From Gentiana macrophylla (taxonomy: Eukaryota > Streptophyta > Magnoliopsida > Gentianales > Gentianaceae): a stretch of DNA of 64,000 nt. Below are positions 48,106 through 61,881 of this stretch, piece after piece (position 1 is the stretch's first letter; every line of letters starts with the position of its first letter). Below the pieces are notes generated by a model, which saw only the letters and a program-made list of their open reading frames with translations, was not told where the DNA came from and did not search any database. Both the position numbers and the translations under genes were made by a program. The DNA is taken from the NCBI GenBank assembly GCA_026214975.1, contig CM047817.1, positions 57,842,246-57,906,245 on the forward strand. Reading direction: 5' to 3'.

Positions 48106-49792
48106 TGAAGGATGCAGGTTCTTAGATCTAAACGAATTAGATCTACGCGCAGCGGATGGATCACGATTTATATATCAAAACACATAATTAAAGGACTTAA
48201 ACTACTACAAGGGGGTTTAAGATCATGTTACCAATAACGGGAAGAGAAACCTTGATCTTCCGATGTGTTCTCCAAACGGCGGTTGGTGGACACCCTTCTT
48301 GATACACGAACCTCCTTGATATGCAACACCAAGAAAAACTCCAAAACCCTAGACAAGAAAAAACAAATTTTCCTCTCTTTTTTCTAAGGTGGTGGTCGAA
48401 ATTATGCCTTGCAATTTCCTTTGGAATAACTCTCCTTTTATAGGAGAGTAAATCATTGGCCTCCAAGTTTCTAATTAATTAAATAAATAATTAAAAAGAA
48501 ATCACAATAAAGGATAATTCCATTTATAAAAGATTGTGATTAATCAATGAAACAATTACAAATCAATTATCTTTTATTAATTAATCACTTACCAAGCAAA
48601 TAATTAATCACACAAGAAAATCAATTCTTGCATTTTAAGAGGTAGGAGGTGCCACCTAGTAGGGTTTCAAGCCCACATAAAATGTCTTTTATGTGTGTAT
48701 TATATTATTTAGTCCAACTAAATAATATCCATGCATATCAATTAATTAGCCCAGCCAATTAATTATCACTGAGACCCAAATAACAAGAATATCATTCCGA
48801 ATTACAGAATCCACATCGGGGACCATGGACCTATAACCGGTAGCTACAATAATTAATTATTCATCGAGCGAGAATAAGCACATTAATTATTAATTCCGGG
48901 ATTACATACCATAAACCCGGCTGAACTCTACCGATTATAGATGTATACTTATACTCAACCCATGAGTGAATAAGCGTCCATGATATAATCACTACATACG
49001 GATTAACCCTCCATAGATCGTCCATTACGAGTGGGAAGTCTCCGTGAACCCGACTCGAAATATCTTATCCTTATTTACCATCAACCCCTGATGATCAATT
49101 AGTACACATATCGACTAGTAGCTAATTAGTCAAATGTGAACTCGCGGGATCGATCACTTTCTTAGGGCTAACAAATAAGGAGATTGTCTCTCTACTTCCC
49201 GCAGGAAGGAATGAATTCCATGTCTGTGAAAATCAGAACTACTCACTCATCTGGAGATAGTGCCAATGAGAAGTGGCTTGGAACACATATTTAAGTGAAC
49301 CGTAACTAACACATCAAACACTACCCGGGACAAGCGGCACCTGATCACCTCGGGATTAAGGTTGATCCATATATGATCATCTAATGATTTAATAAGATTC
49401 CTCGATTACGAATTATACCGAGAAATTGAGATTAAATCGGTCCAATCCTATATGAATGCCATCATATATAAATGCCCCACGTAGGTACCCTCTGCCGGCA
49501 GTCCGGATAAGACTATCACACCCTAAGGTGTTAGGCGCATTATTGGTGTTTTAATCAAGAGACCACGAACTCGATTAAGTTCACCACGGACTAACAGCTT
49601 TAAGTATATCACCACTAACTCAATCCTCACGTGCATGCCATACACTTTGAGTTAAGCGGTTACATCTTGATATACTTAGGGTTTGCAGCGATGTATTATT
49701 TACAAGCACAAAGCAAGTAATAAGGTGAGATAAAATCATCATCCATTGTTAAAAACAATTACACAAATTGTCTTTCGGCACTACACCTAACA
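48106..49792 (-). repeat. E 3' LTR (1687 bp)
   Basis: Adjacent to the minus-strand polypurine tract (CTCCCACTTGC on the plus strand at 49795-49805). It starts TGAAGGATGC and ends CACCTAACA on the plus strand. Confidence 0.92.
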
Positions 49793-52700
49793 ATCTCCCA
49801 CTTGCGAAAATGACAAGTAACGATCGTTTTAGAGCACACCCTTTCTCATCTTATTCACAACACTCTCCCACTTGCTCTAAAAGCGGATGAGACATATCCA
49901 TCAATGCCGTAACCTCCAAGCACTCGACTTGGTACACTCGATTAGTTAGGTTGTCGACTTGAGGCGATCTTTAGGATTGAAACGTTGTGATCCTTCCAAT
50001 CAGCGGTACTCTCTCTCAATATGCTTTTGACCTCTGGTAGGATCGAAGATCCTTCTAAGCTATCACTTCACTTGTTTTCACAATGAAGTGATATCGGCTC
50101 ACTAGACCTGGAATTGCTCCCAGATCAGAAAGGAAATTCCTAAGCCATATCACCACTCTAGCTGCTCCTAAAGCTGCTATGTATCCGATTAACTAAAATC
50201 GAATTGGCGATTCTGGATTTCTCCAGACTATAGCTCCATCACAATGATTAAACACTGAGTCCGAGATCGTCCCAACGATCATCCTTAATCTGACTATAAG
50301 TCAGAATCAATGTAGTCAACCATATTCAAGTTTACACCCGAATATACAAGCACATTATTCCTCGTTCTTCAAAAATACTTGAGGATTTACTAAAACCTCT
50401 ATTCAATGCTCGAATCCGAGATTTGACTATTATTGACTTGTGACAACCTGACTTGCCGTCATCCAAGAGAGACTCTATCCCATTTTCTCTTTATCCGAAG
50501 ATTTAGAGAATCATTCCTGAGAGGTAGGGTAGGACTACTCTCGATGAATGTTGCATACGTATATGCATGATCATCTTATCCAATAAGATAGGTGGGATAG
50601 CCAATGACTCATTCTCGTGAATTTGACCGAATCAAATTCTTAGAATATAATCCAATTCTCTCATCCGAGAGAATCTTGGCGTGTCGATTTCCGACTTGAG
50701 ATAGCACACCCATGTTGTTTCCAACCGTTTCAGGTGTTATCATTCATGATCACTAATACTACTACTTTACCAATATTGATATCCAAATACAAAAGACTTA
50801 TTAGTATTTTGGTCAAGTCCACATATTTTAAAACATGTGACTTTTAAATGACCGAGAGGTTCTCTTAAATCCACAAAGGATATAAGCCATGGCAAGCTTC
50901 CTACCAATGGTTCTTTACGAATAAATTAAGATATCGTTAGTCTACTTAAAAGGTATTAGGAATCACCCCTATCTTCTGCTTTGTAACGAATCCGTTATTC
51001 ATTCTTAGCTAAAACCCTTCTGTTCTGAATGAATTCAGATTCCGTTGTTCGGCAAGAAAGTCTCAGGGAATCACCCCTATTTTTTTCTTTTTAACGAAAT
51101 CAAGCAAGATTGAGTGGTGAGAGAGTTCAAGGTCTGGTTAACTCTCTCCTTTTTAGGGAATCACCCCTAGACCACTCAGCTTTGTGCTGAAAGTTAAACT
51201 TTCCTATTCATTCGACTCTTTTCGGCATAGGACCAATTACTCCCACTGGGCCTGAGACACTCAGGTGGTTCTACAAGAGGTTGAACAGAACTGGAGTACC
51301 ACAACTCCATTCACAGGGATAAGGTTTTCGAACCAACCCCTCTAATCAGAATCATGTACAGCCCACAAAGAGCCACATGTTATCAATCACCTTAGCAGAC
51401 TATAAAGTCCACACAACCATAATGGGTCAATGTTTAAACCATACTCCCACTGCGTTCTGGGTGGATTGACATTCTGATCTAGTAGTATTTATCAGTGTAG
51501 TCACCAACAACCGATGTTGGATGTGGTCTGATTAAATCAGATAGTAACTTCCTTTGGGTAACCGTACTCCAAGGTCTAAGGCTGTTACTTGTAGATTCTA
51601 TCAGAAGAATTGTGACAGTCCAACTGTCACTTTCTGATCTCAAGAATCTTACAACCAACCTTCACTTGTCTCATTAAGGCATTTCACGAACAGTCAAAAT
51701 CGAGCGTATCATAAAATCTACAAATCCTACATTCAAGCATTAAATGCTAAATGCCTACATTTACGGAAATGGTGTGAACCAAATTCACTCCTTATCCATA
51801 AATTCACTAGCATCTTCTAGGTAGACTTCTCGGTTTACATAATAAAGTTAACCGTTATTTTGCAACCAATTATCTTAATCTAGTTTAGCAGTGTATTGTA
51901 GTACATCAATAACTATATAGGGTAAGTCTATGGTTTCTTTCTCAGTGAGAAACATTCCACTAGGAGGCAGGCTGAGCATCCGTCCCAAGACTATGCTATA
52001 GCCTATTTCTGAGCATGGAATACTCTATTCTCTGCTAAAATCAGAGACTCCTCCTCGTATTCTTTTGATAAACTAAATTGTGTTTCGAGTAGTTATCAGA
52101 CAAAATGTCACCACTCAAAAACTCCCACTAGCTTGTATCTCTCACTAGACCCCGAAGGTCATGATGAACAAGCTATGTTACCCCTTCAAATCTATTACCC
52201 TCTCCCGATTGAAAGGAAACTTAGTCATTGTTCTTTTGAGATAGTGTTCTGGGCGGGAGATAGGAATCACCCTTAGCCAGTCGTTAGGTCTTATCTCTAG
52301 GATATATGCACTAATTAATAGATATTGAAGGGTCGTTTATCTTAATACGGAAACCATTCTCCTATAACAGTTTAAGATGTGTTACATATACCTTTTCAGC
52401 ATTTCTTAGTGGTTCTGACTTTATCAAACAAAAGTCCGAGTCTTGGATTAGTACTACAAATGTCATTTTCACTTTCTATGAGGTAACAATATATCGAGTT
52501 GAAAGTGAATCCATTTGTTTCAACGAATCTGTAAACAGAAAATAAATTTTTCTGTGATATTCAAGGATAGAATCCGAAATTCATTTCCTTATATCACTCC
52601 CACTATTGTAGCTGAAATTACTGCCCGTTGTTACTCTATTAATCGTTAATGCACAACTTCCTTGTTCTTCCAAAGAACTAAGCTACCGAGTCAAGTTACT

Positions 52701-53364
52701 CGATTAAGAAAGTCGCTAAGGATTCATTGGTTAGTGATCCGAAATCACTTTCCTTATCCTATACTTTCTTTATTTAATGTTTCGGTTTAGCCTCAAAACT
52801 TCAGTTAAGATGATTAACACTTATAGACATTCTTTCCCATTCTTAACTTTCCTTAAAAGGAAATAGTTTTGAACTAGCGATTCAGATGAGTAGACACTAC
52901 TCGTGAACTCGTGGGATGTCTAATAAAAGCGTTACCCAGTGGGACTAATTTTCTAAATTAGAAAATTTCTCGTGTAGACACTACACAATTAAAATTCACT
53001 AGAAGAATTTTGTCGTCCCAATCATCTTTCAAACTAATTATGGTTGTCTCTCATTCAACACGAGTGACAAAGATGACATACTTGTTTACGTCACTTAAGT
53101 CTTGAAGGCTCAAGAGAAATATCTCTTCCGAAAAAATTAATCGCATGCGAAATTAATAGGTACAACGTTCTAGTTACTAACCACTTTTTAACGAAGTCAT
53201 TACTAGTCAATTTTACACTAGCAGTCTAGCACCTTATAGAGATATATATATGATTGTAAATAAAATTGACAGAATAAATCCAAATCATACACTACTAATA
53301 AATTTTAGGAACATAAACTAAGTACTTATAGTCTATCCTACCGTTCCAAGGATTTAATCTAATG
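49793..53364 (-). pseudogene. E interior, PPT side: decayed pol
   Basis: Aligns with the D interior (45758-48105, then 57027 onward) and, in reverse, with C. The segment 50475-50528 is identical to D 46346-46399 and carries the same frame break. Stops are frequent in every frame. E lacks the hairpin unit: at about 52945-52970 the flanks of the unit are joined directly. Confidence 0.55.
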
Positions 53365-53990
53365 CCTCAGTGCCGCCTTAGGGTAGGTCAAAGAGGTTTC
53401 GATTAATATTGAAGATCAACTTGAGAATCGAACATCTCATTTGTGATCGTCAATCACCTTTCCTTTTTCAGCCAAGGTATTACCAAAATACCCTTTATGA
53501 GTGTGACCTACTGTTTCAGATCTTTAGATAGACCCCGAGTGTGCCGCTTAGGGTCGGTCGGTCACTTTCAATGAGTACCCAAAATCCTATCCTTTCGGAG
53601 ACCAAGCATTGAATTTTGATAGCGGTGAAGGCCTTCCTTAGGGGGCCGAAATCAAAGCCGGCACGAGGCGTCACCATTCTCTCACGTTGCTTGTGTCAAC
53701 AGTAGAGGCCGTGGGGTCGGCTGTCGCCTCTCCCGCTCCCACTCAATATTTTGAAAAAGTGGTGGGTTTACTGATCACGTTTTTGGACTTGATGTTACAT
53801 TAAGGAACAATAAATCATAGGCCCGAATATTGTCGGTTATGTGGGCTAGCCCACCCGACCTATTCGTTAGAACATATGTGGCCGTCGGACGGGTCAAGGC
53901 TAGGAGAGCTCCGTTGAGCCGTAGTGGCTCTTCGGATGGCTCAGTATTGCCAGACCCCGTGCAAAACGCCACACGTGGAGGGTGAAGTCG
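53365..53990 (-). other. Conserved GC-rich block of E with a 65-codon ORF
   Basis: Matches C 13040-13720 and D 58150-58790. CCGCCTTAGGGTAGGTC-like motifs are at about 53379 and 53548. On the sense strand, 53972-53775 reads a 65-residue ORF ending TNRSGGLAHITDNIRAYDLL. D has a 65-codon counterpart, but C keeps only the C-terminal half in frame. Whether it is coding is undecided. Confidence 0.55.
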
Positions 53991-54130
53991 ATTGAGCCGT
54001 AGCTATTGTTGACCACCCAACCGTGGTTAAACCACTTTCGAACCTGTTTGCCCGTGATTATCCAATCCTTAAACATCAAACATTCACGTAGACACTACGG
54101 AACAAAAACGTAATCTCGTCTTAGGTAAGG

Positions 54131-54220
54131 TGGAATTCACCGAGAATCCAACACCTTAACCACGAGGTTTCGGGATTTTACTCCTTATGCTTTCGCAGAG
54201 TGGGATTCACCGAGAATCCA
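54131..54220 (-). repeat. Direct repeat near the E primer side
   Basis: GATTCACCGAGAATCCA-like copies at 54131-54150 and 54201-54220, 70 bp apart. D has the same pair at 58921-58940 and 58991-59010 with the same spacing. Confidence 0.75.
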
Positions 54221-55327
54221 TCACCCAACCTCGACGATTGAAAAACCCGTGTTCCTCGGTTTTACCTAATTAGTTTCTAATTAATATCAAACAATTAATT
54301 AAAACTAATCGTGTGTTTTATACATGCCTAACTAATTCCTCGAATTAATTTCTACATGTATGCATATGGAGTGGAATTCATGATATGATGCATGTCATGG
54401 CAATTTTCCGGTTCTACTCATACAATCTACACATGTATACTAGTGCGGGAAATAAACACCGAGATGGACCGTTGGCACCCCCGTAACTAATCTATTCGAA
54501 AATAAATTAAAACCCTAATCTGCAGCTCTTTAGATTCTTCGACGATCGGCATATCAAACGAACTCGGATCGGGACGAAACTTTCCAGATCTGATCTTCAT
54601 ACTTCGGACTTCAAGATGGACGGTCGGATCGGAGTTTTGACTTGTCAATCTTCCTCAGTGAGCCGCCCAACTTGCTGCTGAAACAGACTCTTACAGCAGC
54701 GCATCATTTACTTCCCGAGGCAGATCGGGGATCAAGATAAATCCCGATCATCCTGAAAATTTTATCTCACGTCCAAAACTCCATGATTATCGATCTGACC
54801 GGTGGGATATTTGTTTCAATGGTCTAATACTTTCCAGAAAATCGAGGAAGTCACAGTTAGGGTTTCAGTGAATCCTGCGTTTTTCTGTTACAGCTGCCTC
54901 TTCTCATCAACGAACGGACATCCAAACGGACACTGATCGAAGCCAAATTTTGTGGGATTGTTCATCAACGTCCAATCTTGATTTTGACCGGAGGGATCTA
55001 CGTTTTAACGGCTCAAACAACGGAAAAAACGAAAAGACAAAACAGCTACTGTACAGATCTATTTTCTGAAAATTAAACTTGCAATAAAAATAAATTACAT
55101 ATTTTCATATACTAATGTAAACGAAATTTTCATCGTTTATATGAGTTTACAATAGATCTAACGGGTAAACAGTGCCAACCCCCAATCCATCTCTTCAACC
55201 ATAACAATTTATCACTATCAATGCATAAAACAATAAATAAGATTTACCTACATGCAATTCCATTCCTTTAAGTCGTTTAATTACGATTATGACTATATAA
55301 ATCGTGGAACCTGGCTCTGCTACCACA
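54221..55327 (-). other. E leader and primer-binding site
   Basis: No gene. The minus-strand primer site TGTGGTAGCAGAGCC is at 55314-55328, next to the 5' LTR. The rest is leader with CAGCAGC-containing segments shared with D. Confidence 0.65.
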
Positions 55328-57021
55328 TGAAGGATGCAGGTTCTTAGATCTACGCGCAGCGGATGGATCACGATTTATATATCAAAACACATAATTAAAG
55401 GACTTAAACTACTACAACGGGGTTTAAGATCATGTTACCAATAACGGGAAGAGAAACCTTGATCTTCCGATGTGTTCTCCAAACGGCGGTTGGTGGACAC
55501 CCTTCTTGATACACGAACCTCCTTGATATGCAACACCAAGAAAAACTCCAAGTTTTTCTTCCTCTAAAACCCTAGACAAGAAAAAACAAATTTTCCTCTC
55601 TTTTTTCTAAGGTGGTGGTCGAAATTATGCCTTGCAATTTCCTTTGGAATAACTCTCCTTTTATAGGAGAGTAAATCATTAACCTCAAGTTTCTAATTAA
55701 TTAAATAAATAATTAAAAGAAATCACAATAAAGGATAATTCCATTTATAAAAGATTGTGATTAATCAATCAATCAATTACAAATCAATTATCTTTTATTA
55801 ATTAATCACTTACCAAGCAAATAATTAATCACACAAGAAAATCAATTCTTGCATTTTAAGAGGTAGGGCGCCACCTAGTAGGGTTTCAAGCCCACATAAA
55901 ATGTCTTTTATGTGTATTATATTATTTAGTCCAACTAAATAATATCCATGCATATCAATTAATTAGCCCAAATGCAATTAATTATCACCGAGGCCCAAAT
56001 AACAAGAATATCATTCCGAATTACGAAGCCACATCGGGGACCATGGACTATAACCAGTAGCTACAATAATTAATTATTCATCGAATGAGAATAAGCACAT
56101 TAATTATTAATTCCGGGATTACGCCACCATAAACCCGAATCGAACTCTACCGATTATAGATGTATACTTATACTCAACCCATAGAGTGAATAAGCGTCCA
56201 TTGATATAATCACTACATACGGATTAACCCTCCATAGATCATCCCATTTTGAGTGGGAAGTCTCCGTGAACCCGACTTCGTAATATCTTATCCTTATTTA
56301 CCATCAACCCCTCGATGATCAATTAGTACACATATCGACTAGTAGCTAATTAGTCAAATGTGAACTCCCGGATCGAACACTTTCTTAGGGCTAACAAATA
56401 AGGGGATTGTCTCTCTACTTCCCGAGGAAGGAATGGATTCCATGTCTGTGAAAATCGAACTACTCACTCATCTCTGAGATAGTGCCAATGAGAAGTGGCT
56501 TGGAACACATATTTAAGTGAACCGTAACTAACACATCAAACACTACCCCGGGACAAGCGGCACCACTGTGATCACCTCGAGATTAAGGTTGATCCATATA
56601 TGATCATCTAATGATTTAATAAGATTCCTCGATTACGGAATTATACCGAGAAATTCAGATTAAATCGGTCCATCCCTATATGAATGCCATCATATATAAA
56701 TGCCCCACGTAGGTACCTCTACCGACAGTCCGATAAGACTATCACACCCTAAGGTGTTAGGCGCGCATTATTGGTGTTTTAATCAAGAGACCCTAAACTC
56801 GATTAAGTTCACCACGGACTAACAGCTTATGTATATCACTACTAACTCAATCCTCAAGTGCATGCCATACAATCGAGTTAAGCGGTTACATCTTGATATA
56901 CTTAGGGTTTGCAAAGCAGTGTATTATTTACAAGCACAAAGCAAGTAATAAGGTGAGATAAAATCATCATCCATTGTTAAAAACAATTACACAAATTGTC
57001 TTTCGGGCACTACACCTAACA
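55328..57021 (-). repeat. E 5' LTR (1694 bp)
   Basis: Pairs with 48106-49792. It lacks the short AAACGAATTAGATCT piece present in the other copies near the plus-strand left end. Confidence 0.92.
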
Positions 57022-57026
57022 TATTG

Positions 57027-60000
57027 AAGGGTCGTTTATCTGAATACGGAAACCTTTTACCTTTAATAGTTTTAGATGTGTTACACATACCTATTCAGCT
57101 TTTCTTAGTGGTTCTGTTTTATCAAACAAAAGTCCGAGTCACAGATTAAATCGCAAATGTCATCTTCACTTTGTTTAAGGCAACTGTAGTATCGAGATGA
57201 AAGTGAATTCATTTGTTTCAACGAATCTGTAAACAGAAAAATAAATTTTTCTGTGATATTCAAGGATAGAATCCGAAATTCATTTCCTTATATCACTCCC
57301 ACTATTATAGCTGAAATAACTGCCCGTTGTCTACTTTATTAATTGTTAATGCACAGCTTCCTTGTTCTTCCAAAGAACTAAGCTACCGAGTCAAGTTACT
57401 CGACTTAAGAAAGTCGCTAAGGATTCATTGGTTAAGTGATCCGAAATCACTTTCCTTATCCTATACTTTCTATAATTAATTTTTTCGGTTTAGCCTCAAA
57501 ACTTTAGTTAAGATGATTAACACTTATAGACATTCTTTCCCATTCTCAACTTTCCTTAAAAGGAAATAGTCTTGAACTAGCAGTTCAATTGAGTACACTA
57601 CTCGTGAACTGTGGGATGTCTAATGAAAGCGTTACCCAGTGGGACTAATTTTCTAATAAATTAGAAAAACAATAGATAAAAGCTCCCACTAGTTTATCGG
57701 TTCCAAATACCGTCTAACTAGCGACACTTTAATTTATGATTCTCTAATTTTTCTATTAGAAAATTTCTCGTGTAGACACTACACAATTAAAAATTCACTA
57801 GAAGAATTTTATCGTCCCAATCATCTTTCAAACTAACTATGGTTGTCTCTCGTTCAACACGAGTGACAGCAGTGACATACTTATTTACGTCACTTAAGTC
57901 TTGAAGGCTCAAGAGAAATATCTCTTCCGAAAAATTAATCGCATCAATAAGTACAACGTTCTAGTTACTTGCCACTTTTTAACGAAGTCATTACTAGTCA
58001 ATTTTACACTAGCAGTCTAGCACCCTAGAGAGATATAGTTGTAAATAAAATTGACAGAAAATAAATCCAAATCATACACTACTAATAAATTTTAGGAACA
58101 TAAACTAAGTACTTATAGTATATCATACCGTTCCAAGGATTTAATCTAATGCCTCAGTGCCGCCTTAGGGTAGGTCAAAGAGGTTTCGATTAATATTGAA
58201 GATCAGATTGAGAATCGAACATCTCATTTGTGATCGTCAATCACCTATCCTTTTTCAGCCAAGGTACTACCTAATTAAAATACCCTTTATGAGTGTGACC
58301 TACTGTCTCAGATTTTTAGGTAGACCCCGAGTGTGCCGCCTTAGGGTCGGTCAGTGACCCGGCGAGTACCCAAAATCCTATCCTTTCGGAGACCAAGCCT
58401 TGAATTTTGATAGCGGTGAAGGCCTTCCTGAGGGGGCCGAAATCAAAGCCGGCACGAGGCGTCACCATTCTCTCACGTTGCTTGCGTCAACAGTAGAGGC
58501 CGTAGGGTCGGCTGTCGCCTCTCCCGCTCCCACTCAATATTTTGAAAATGTGGTGGGTTTACTGATCATGTTTTTGGACTTGATGTTACATTAAGGAACA
58601 ATAAATCATAGGCCCGAATGTTGCCGGTTACGTGGGCTAGCCCACCCGACCTATTCGTTGGAACATATGTGGCCGTCGGACGGGTCAAGACTAGGGGAGC
58701 TCCATTGAGCCGTAGTGGCTCTTGGGATGGCTCAGCCTTGCCAGACCCCCGTGCAAACGCCACACGATGAGGGTGAAGTCGATCGAGCCGTAGCTATGCT
58801 GACCACCCAACCGTGGTTAAACCACTTTCGAACCATGTATGCCCATGATTATCCAATCCTTAAACATCAAACTTTCACGTAGACACTACGGAACAAAAAC
58901 GTAATCTCGTCTAGGTAAGGTGGAATTCACCGAGAATCCAACACCTTAACCACGAGGTTTCGGGATTTTACACCTTATGCTTTAGTAGAGTGGGATTCAC
59001 CGAGAATCCATCACCCAACCTCGACGATTGAAAAACCCGTGTTCCTCGGTTTTACCTAATTAGTTTCTAATTAATATCAAACAATTAATTAAAACTAATT
59101 GCGTGTTTTATACATGCCTAACTAATTCCTCGAATTAATTTCTACATGTATGCATATAGAGTGAAGTTCATGATATGATGCATATCATGACAATTTTCCG
59201 GTTCTACACATACAATCTAAACATGTATACTAGTGCGGAAAATAAACACCGAGATGGACCGTTGGCACCCCCGTATCTAATCTATTAAAAATAAATAACC
59301 AAAACCCTAACTAGGGTTTACTTATTTATAACACAATATGCAACTGTTTAAAATCTTCGACGATCGGCAAACCAAACGAACTCGGATCGCGACGAAACTT
59401 TCCAGATCTGTTCTTCACTCCTCGGGCATCAATATGGACGGTTGGATCGGAGTTTTGACTTGTCAATTTTCTCCAGTGAGCCGCCCAACTTGCTGCTGGA
59501 TCTTACTTTTACAGCAGCGCCTCAAAGACTTCCCGAGGCCGATCGGGAATCGAGATGAATCCCGATCGACCTGAAATTTTTATTCCACGTCAAAGAATCT
59601 ATATTTATCGATCTGACTGGTTGGATTTGTGTTTCAACAGTCTAAACTCTCCCAGAAATTCGAGGAAGTCACAGGTAGGGTTTCTGTGAATCCTGCGTTT
59701 TTCTGTTACAGCAGTCTCTTCGCAGCCACGAATGGATATGGAGACGGACTCCGATCGACCCCAAAATTTGTTGAATTGTTAATCATCTTCCAATCCTGAT
59801 TCTGACCGGAGGGATCGTCGTTTCAACGGCTCGATCAACGTGAAAAACGAAATAACTAAACAGCTACTAAACAGATCTATTTTCTGGAAATTACAATTGC
59901 AATAAAAATAAATTACACAATTTCCTATACTCATATGAACGAATTTTCATCGTTTATATGAGCTTACAATAGATCTAACGGGTAAAAAGTGCCAACCCCC

Positions 60001-60145
60001 AATCCATCTCTTCAACCATAGCAATTAATCATTATCAAAGCATAAAACAATAGATAAAAATTTACCTACATGCAATTCCACTCCTTTAAATCGTTTAATT
60101 ATGATTATGACTATATAAATCGTGGAACCTGTCTCTGATACCACA
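57027..60145 (-). other. D interior, primer side, with one hairpin unit and GC-rich block
   Basis: Continues D after E. One copy of the hairpin unit lies at about 57650-57775 (CTCCCACTAGTTTATCGG with TAACTAGCG as partner). The GC-rich block is at 58150-58790, with a 65-codon sense ORF (58763-58566) ending TNRSGGLAHVTGNIRAYDLL. The primer site TGTGGTATCAGAGAC is on the minus strand at 60132-60146. No other gene is seen. Confidence 0.65.
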
Positions 60146-61881
60146 TGAAGGATGCATGTTCTTAGATCTAAACGAATTAGATCTACGCGCAGCGGATGGA
60201 TCACGATTTATATATCAAAACACATAATTAAAGGACTTAAACTTCTACAAGGGGGTTAAGATCATGTTACCGATAGTAGGAAGAGAGGCAAGATCTTCCG
60301 ATGTGTTCTCCAAACGCGGTTGGGTGGACACCCTTCTTGATATGAGAACCTCCTTGATATGCTTCCAAGAAAAACTCCAAGTTTTTCTCCAACCGGTGTG
60401 AGCTAAGGATCGAACTCCTTAGCCTTTTTTCTCTATAAATTTCGTGGCCCTCTCTTTCACCTAGGGCTCGGGAGAACTCTCTTTTTATAAGGCAAAATCC
60501 AAGAGAGAAAACCTATACCCAATCGGTTTAACAAAATAAAAGAGATAATTCTAATTATTATTATCCAATAAAAATAAGAGATAATTACAATCTTATAATA
60601 AGAAAATATAATTATCCTTATAGTTAAGAGATAAATAATAAATAAATTATTTTCTTTTATTTATCCAATTAATTATTTAACAAATAAATAACTAATTACA
60701 CAATATGTCATTATCCAGAAAAACTAATTTCTTGGAAAATCCAAGACATATTGGCGCCACACTAAGCCCACAGTGCCCACGAAAAATGTCTTTTACACAG
60801 ATTATATTATTTAGCCCAACTAAATAATATTCATGCATATCAATTAATTAGCCCGACCAATTAATTATCACTGAGGCCCAAATAACAAGATTATTAGTCC
60901 GAATTACGTAAGCCACATCGGGGACCATGGACCTATAACCGTAGCTCCAATAATTAATTATTCATCAAATGAATATAATTATTAATTCCGGATTACGCCA
61001 CCATAAACCCGGCCCGAACTCTACCGATTATAGATGTATACTTATACTCAACCCATAACGTGAATAAGTGTCTATTGATATAATCACTACATACGGATTA
61101 ACCATCCATAGACTGTCCATTCTGAGTGGGAAGTCTCCGTGAACCCAACTCAGAATATCTTATCCTTATTTACCATCAACCCCCTGATGATCAATTAGTT
61201 CACATATCTGACTAGTGATCAATTAGTCTAATATGAACTCCCGAGATCGATCACTTTCTTAGGGCTAACAAATAAGGGGACTGTCTCTCTACTTCCAGCG
61301 GGAAGGAATGGATTCCATGTCTCTGAAAATCGAGAACTACTCACTCATCGTGAGATAGTGCCAATGAGAAGTGGCTTGGAACACATATTTAAGTGGACCG
61401 TAACTAACACATCAAACACTACCCCTGACAAGCGGACTCTCGTGATCACCTCAGATTAAGGTTGATCCATATATGATCATCTAATGATTTAATAAGATTC
61501 CTCGATTACGAAATTATATCGAAATTCATATTAAATCGGTCCATCTATATGAATGCCATCATATATAAATGCCCCACGTAGGTACCCTCTACCGACAAAT
61601 CCGGATAAGACTATCACACCCTAAGGTTTTAGGCGCATTATTGGTGTTTTAATCAAGAGACCCTAAACTCGATTAAGTTCACCATGGACTAACAGTTTAA
61701 GCATATCTCCACTAACTCAATCCTCACGTGTAATCCATACACTGAGTTAAGTGGTTACATACAGATATACTTAGGGTTTGTAGCAGTGTATTACTTTACA
61801 AGCACAAAGCAAGTAACTAAGGTGAGAATTACATTATTAAAAACAATTACACAAATTGTCTTTCGGGAACTACACCTAACA
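60146..61881 (-). repeat. D 5' LTR (1736 bp)
   Basis: Pairs with 44004-45757. Many differences between the two are small compensating shuffles at G/C sites. It ends CACCTAACA, followed by TSD ATAGT at 61882-61886. Confidence 0.92.

Larger units (their letters stand above)
48106..57021 (-). mobile_element. Element E: second copy of the D family, nested in D
   Basis: LTRs at 48106-49792 (1687 bp) and 55328-57021 (1694 bp), TSD TATTG at 48101-48105 and 57022-57026. E itself carries the uninterrupted version of the D insertion site at about 52300-52340, which confirms the junction. The orientation is the same as D. The interior is 5.5 kb with no long ORF. Confidence 0.88.
44004..61881 (-). mobile_element. 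Element D: non-autonomous Copia-like element, minus strand, host to E
   Basis: LTRs at 44004-45757 and 60146-61881 start TGTTAGGTGTAG and end ATCCTTCA on the minus strand. TSD ATAGT is at 43999-44003 and 61882-61886. The primer site lies at 60132-60145 and the polypurine tract at 45758-45771, both on the minus strand, so the 5' LTR is the right-hand one. About 5.5 kb of interior remains after removing E. No long ORF is present. It is the same family as E and a relative of C. Confidence 0.88.

Noticed and set aside
58400..58594. Plus-strand ORF in D, with a match at 13440-13255 on the minus strand in C (VEAVGxAVASPAPTQYF)
   Set aside because: It is the antisense of the conserved GC-rich block. 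Conservation on both strands points to conserved DNA rather than this peptide.
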